The notes below the pieces were generated by a model that saw only the letters and a list, made by a program, of their open reading frames with translations, was not told where the DNA came from and ran no database searches. Both the position numbers and the translations under genes were made by a program. Positions 5,687 to 6,013 of a DNA stretch of 6,013 nucleotides are shown one piece after another. Position 1 is the first letter of the stretch. Each line of letters starts with the position of its first letter. This DNA is from a bacterium (GTDB lineage Bacteria > T1Sed10-126), in the NCBI GenBank assembly GCA_003557545.1, contig PWOD01000097.1:1-6013 (forward strand). The letters run 5' to 3'.

Positions 5687-6013
5687 AAAAGTTTCTGTAA
5701 TCGATCTGATAGCCCGAACCCATTTTCTCCTGCCAGTGGGAATTATCGGCGTTATTACGATGATAGTAGTCCCGGTTCCCACCTTTGTGATGAATCTTTT
5801 GATTGTTCTGAATATTAGTTTTGGTGTGATTACCATCCTGATAGTCGCCTATATGAGGGACGCTCTGGAGTTTTCTGTTTTTCCCAGTCTATTGTTAATT
5901 CAAACCGTCTTCGGTCTGGCTTTAAACGTGACTACAACTCGAAATATTTTACTGGGAGGTGCAGCACGGGTCGAGGGGGTTATAACTGCTTTTGGCACCT
6001 TTGTTATGGGTGA
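5679..6013 (+). CDS. flhA: Flagellar export gate protein FlhA, 3'-truncated by window edge
   Basis: FlhA forms a nonameric ring in the export gate: an N-terminal membrane part uses the proton motive force and a large cytoplasmic part docks chaperone-substrate complexes. Only the first 111 codons of about 690 are in the window. Translation from TTG 5679 gives MAKKVSVIDLIAR, a first helix with VVPVPTFVMN, and a second helix (LLIVLNISFGVITILIVAY). Then come the family segment DALEFSVFPSLLLIQTVFGL, the pattern ALNVTTTRNILLGG, and VEGVITAFGTFVMG at the edge. The usual FRLALN(V/I)(S/A)STR is FGLALNVTTTR here, a form I associate with spirochaetes. There is no frame break in the visible part. The gene overlaps flhB by 8 bases, which suggests coupled translation. 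Confidence 0.95.
   Translation, partial: MAKKVSVIDLIARTHFLLPVGIIGVITMIVVPVPTFVMNLLIVLNISFGVITILIVAYMRDALEFSVFPSLLLIQTVFGLALNVTTTRNILLGGAARVEGVITAFGTFVMG

Noticed and set aside
5087-5836. Long open frame of 249 codons on the - strand across flhB and flhA
   Set aside because: It lies antisense to two clear conserved genes, matches no family I know, and has no ribosome binding site or promoter that I can see.

Overview
The window holds one continuous stretch of a flagellar gene cluster, all on the + strand: fliM (3' part), fliY (fliN-type), fliO, fliP, fliQ, fliR, flhB and flhA (5' part). Both ends are cut by the window. Every gene is intact in frame within the window. There is no sign of mobile DNA, CRISPR, tRNA or rRNA, and no gene on the - strand that I can support.

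Organism: a motile bacterium with moderate base composition (G+C in the mid-40s percent by eye) and strong GGAGG-type ribosome binding sites. The order fliM-fliY-fliO-fliP-fliQ-fliR-flhB-flhA is shared by Spirochaetes and many Firmicutes. Several details lean towards Spirochaetes as I remember their sequences: the DEGRTE stretch at the FlhB N-terminus, FGLALN instead of FRLALN in FlhA, the FliR stretch DPLSDASVPIISQLK, and no cheY between fliY and fliO (most Firmicutes clusters have one there). A deep-branching Firmicutes lineage is not excluded. This is an inference, not a database result.

Layout: 1-785 encodes the FliM middle and C-terminal domains of the switch ring. 769-1815 encodes a large FliY with a FliM-like N-terminal peptide, a degenerate CheC-like region and a FliN-type SpoA domain. 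It starts at GTG inside fliM. 1816-1993 is the only real gap. It carries a weak hairpin at the fliY stop, a good extended -10 promoter (TTGTTT-16-TATACT) and a 7-7-7 inverted repeat at the expected transcription start. 1994-5686 holds fliO, fliP, fliQ, fliR and flhB, packed with overlaps or gaps of 4 to 14 bases. flhA starts at TTG within the end of flhB and runs off the window.

How the genes work together: FliM and FliY belong to the cytoplasmic C-ring, which sets rotation direction and docks the export machinery. FliO helps assemble FliP. FliP, FliQ and FliR form the export gate in the membrane. FlhB is the substrate-specificity switch with its NPTH autocleavage site, and FlhA is the export-gate ring protein. 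The window is mostly an ordinary core flagellar locus. I found no new biological system. The points worth checking are the loss of recognisable CheC phosphatase motifs in FliY and the internal promoter with its palindrome upstream of fliO.
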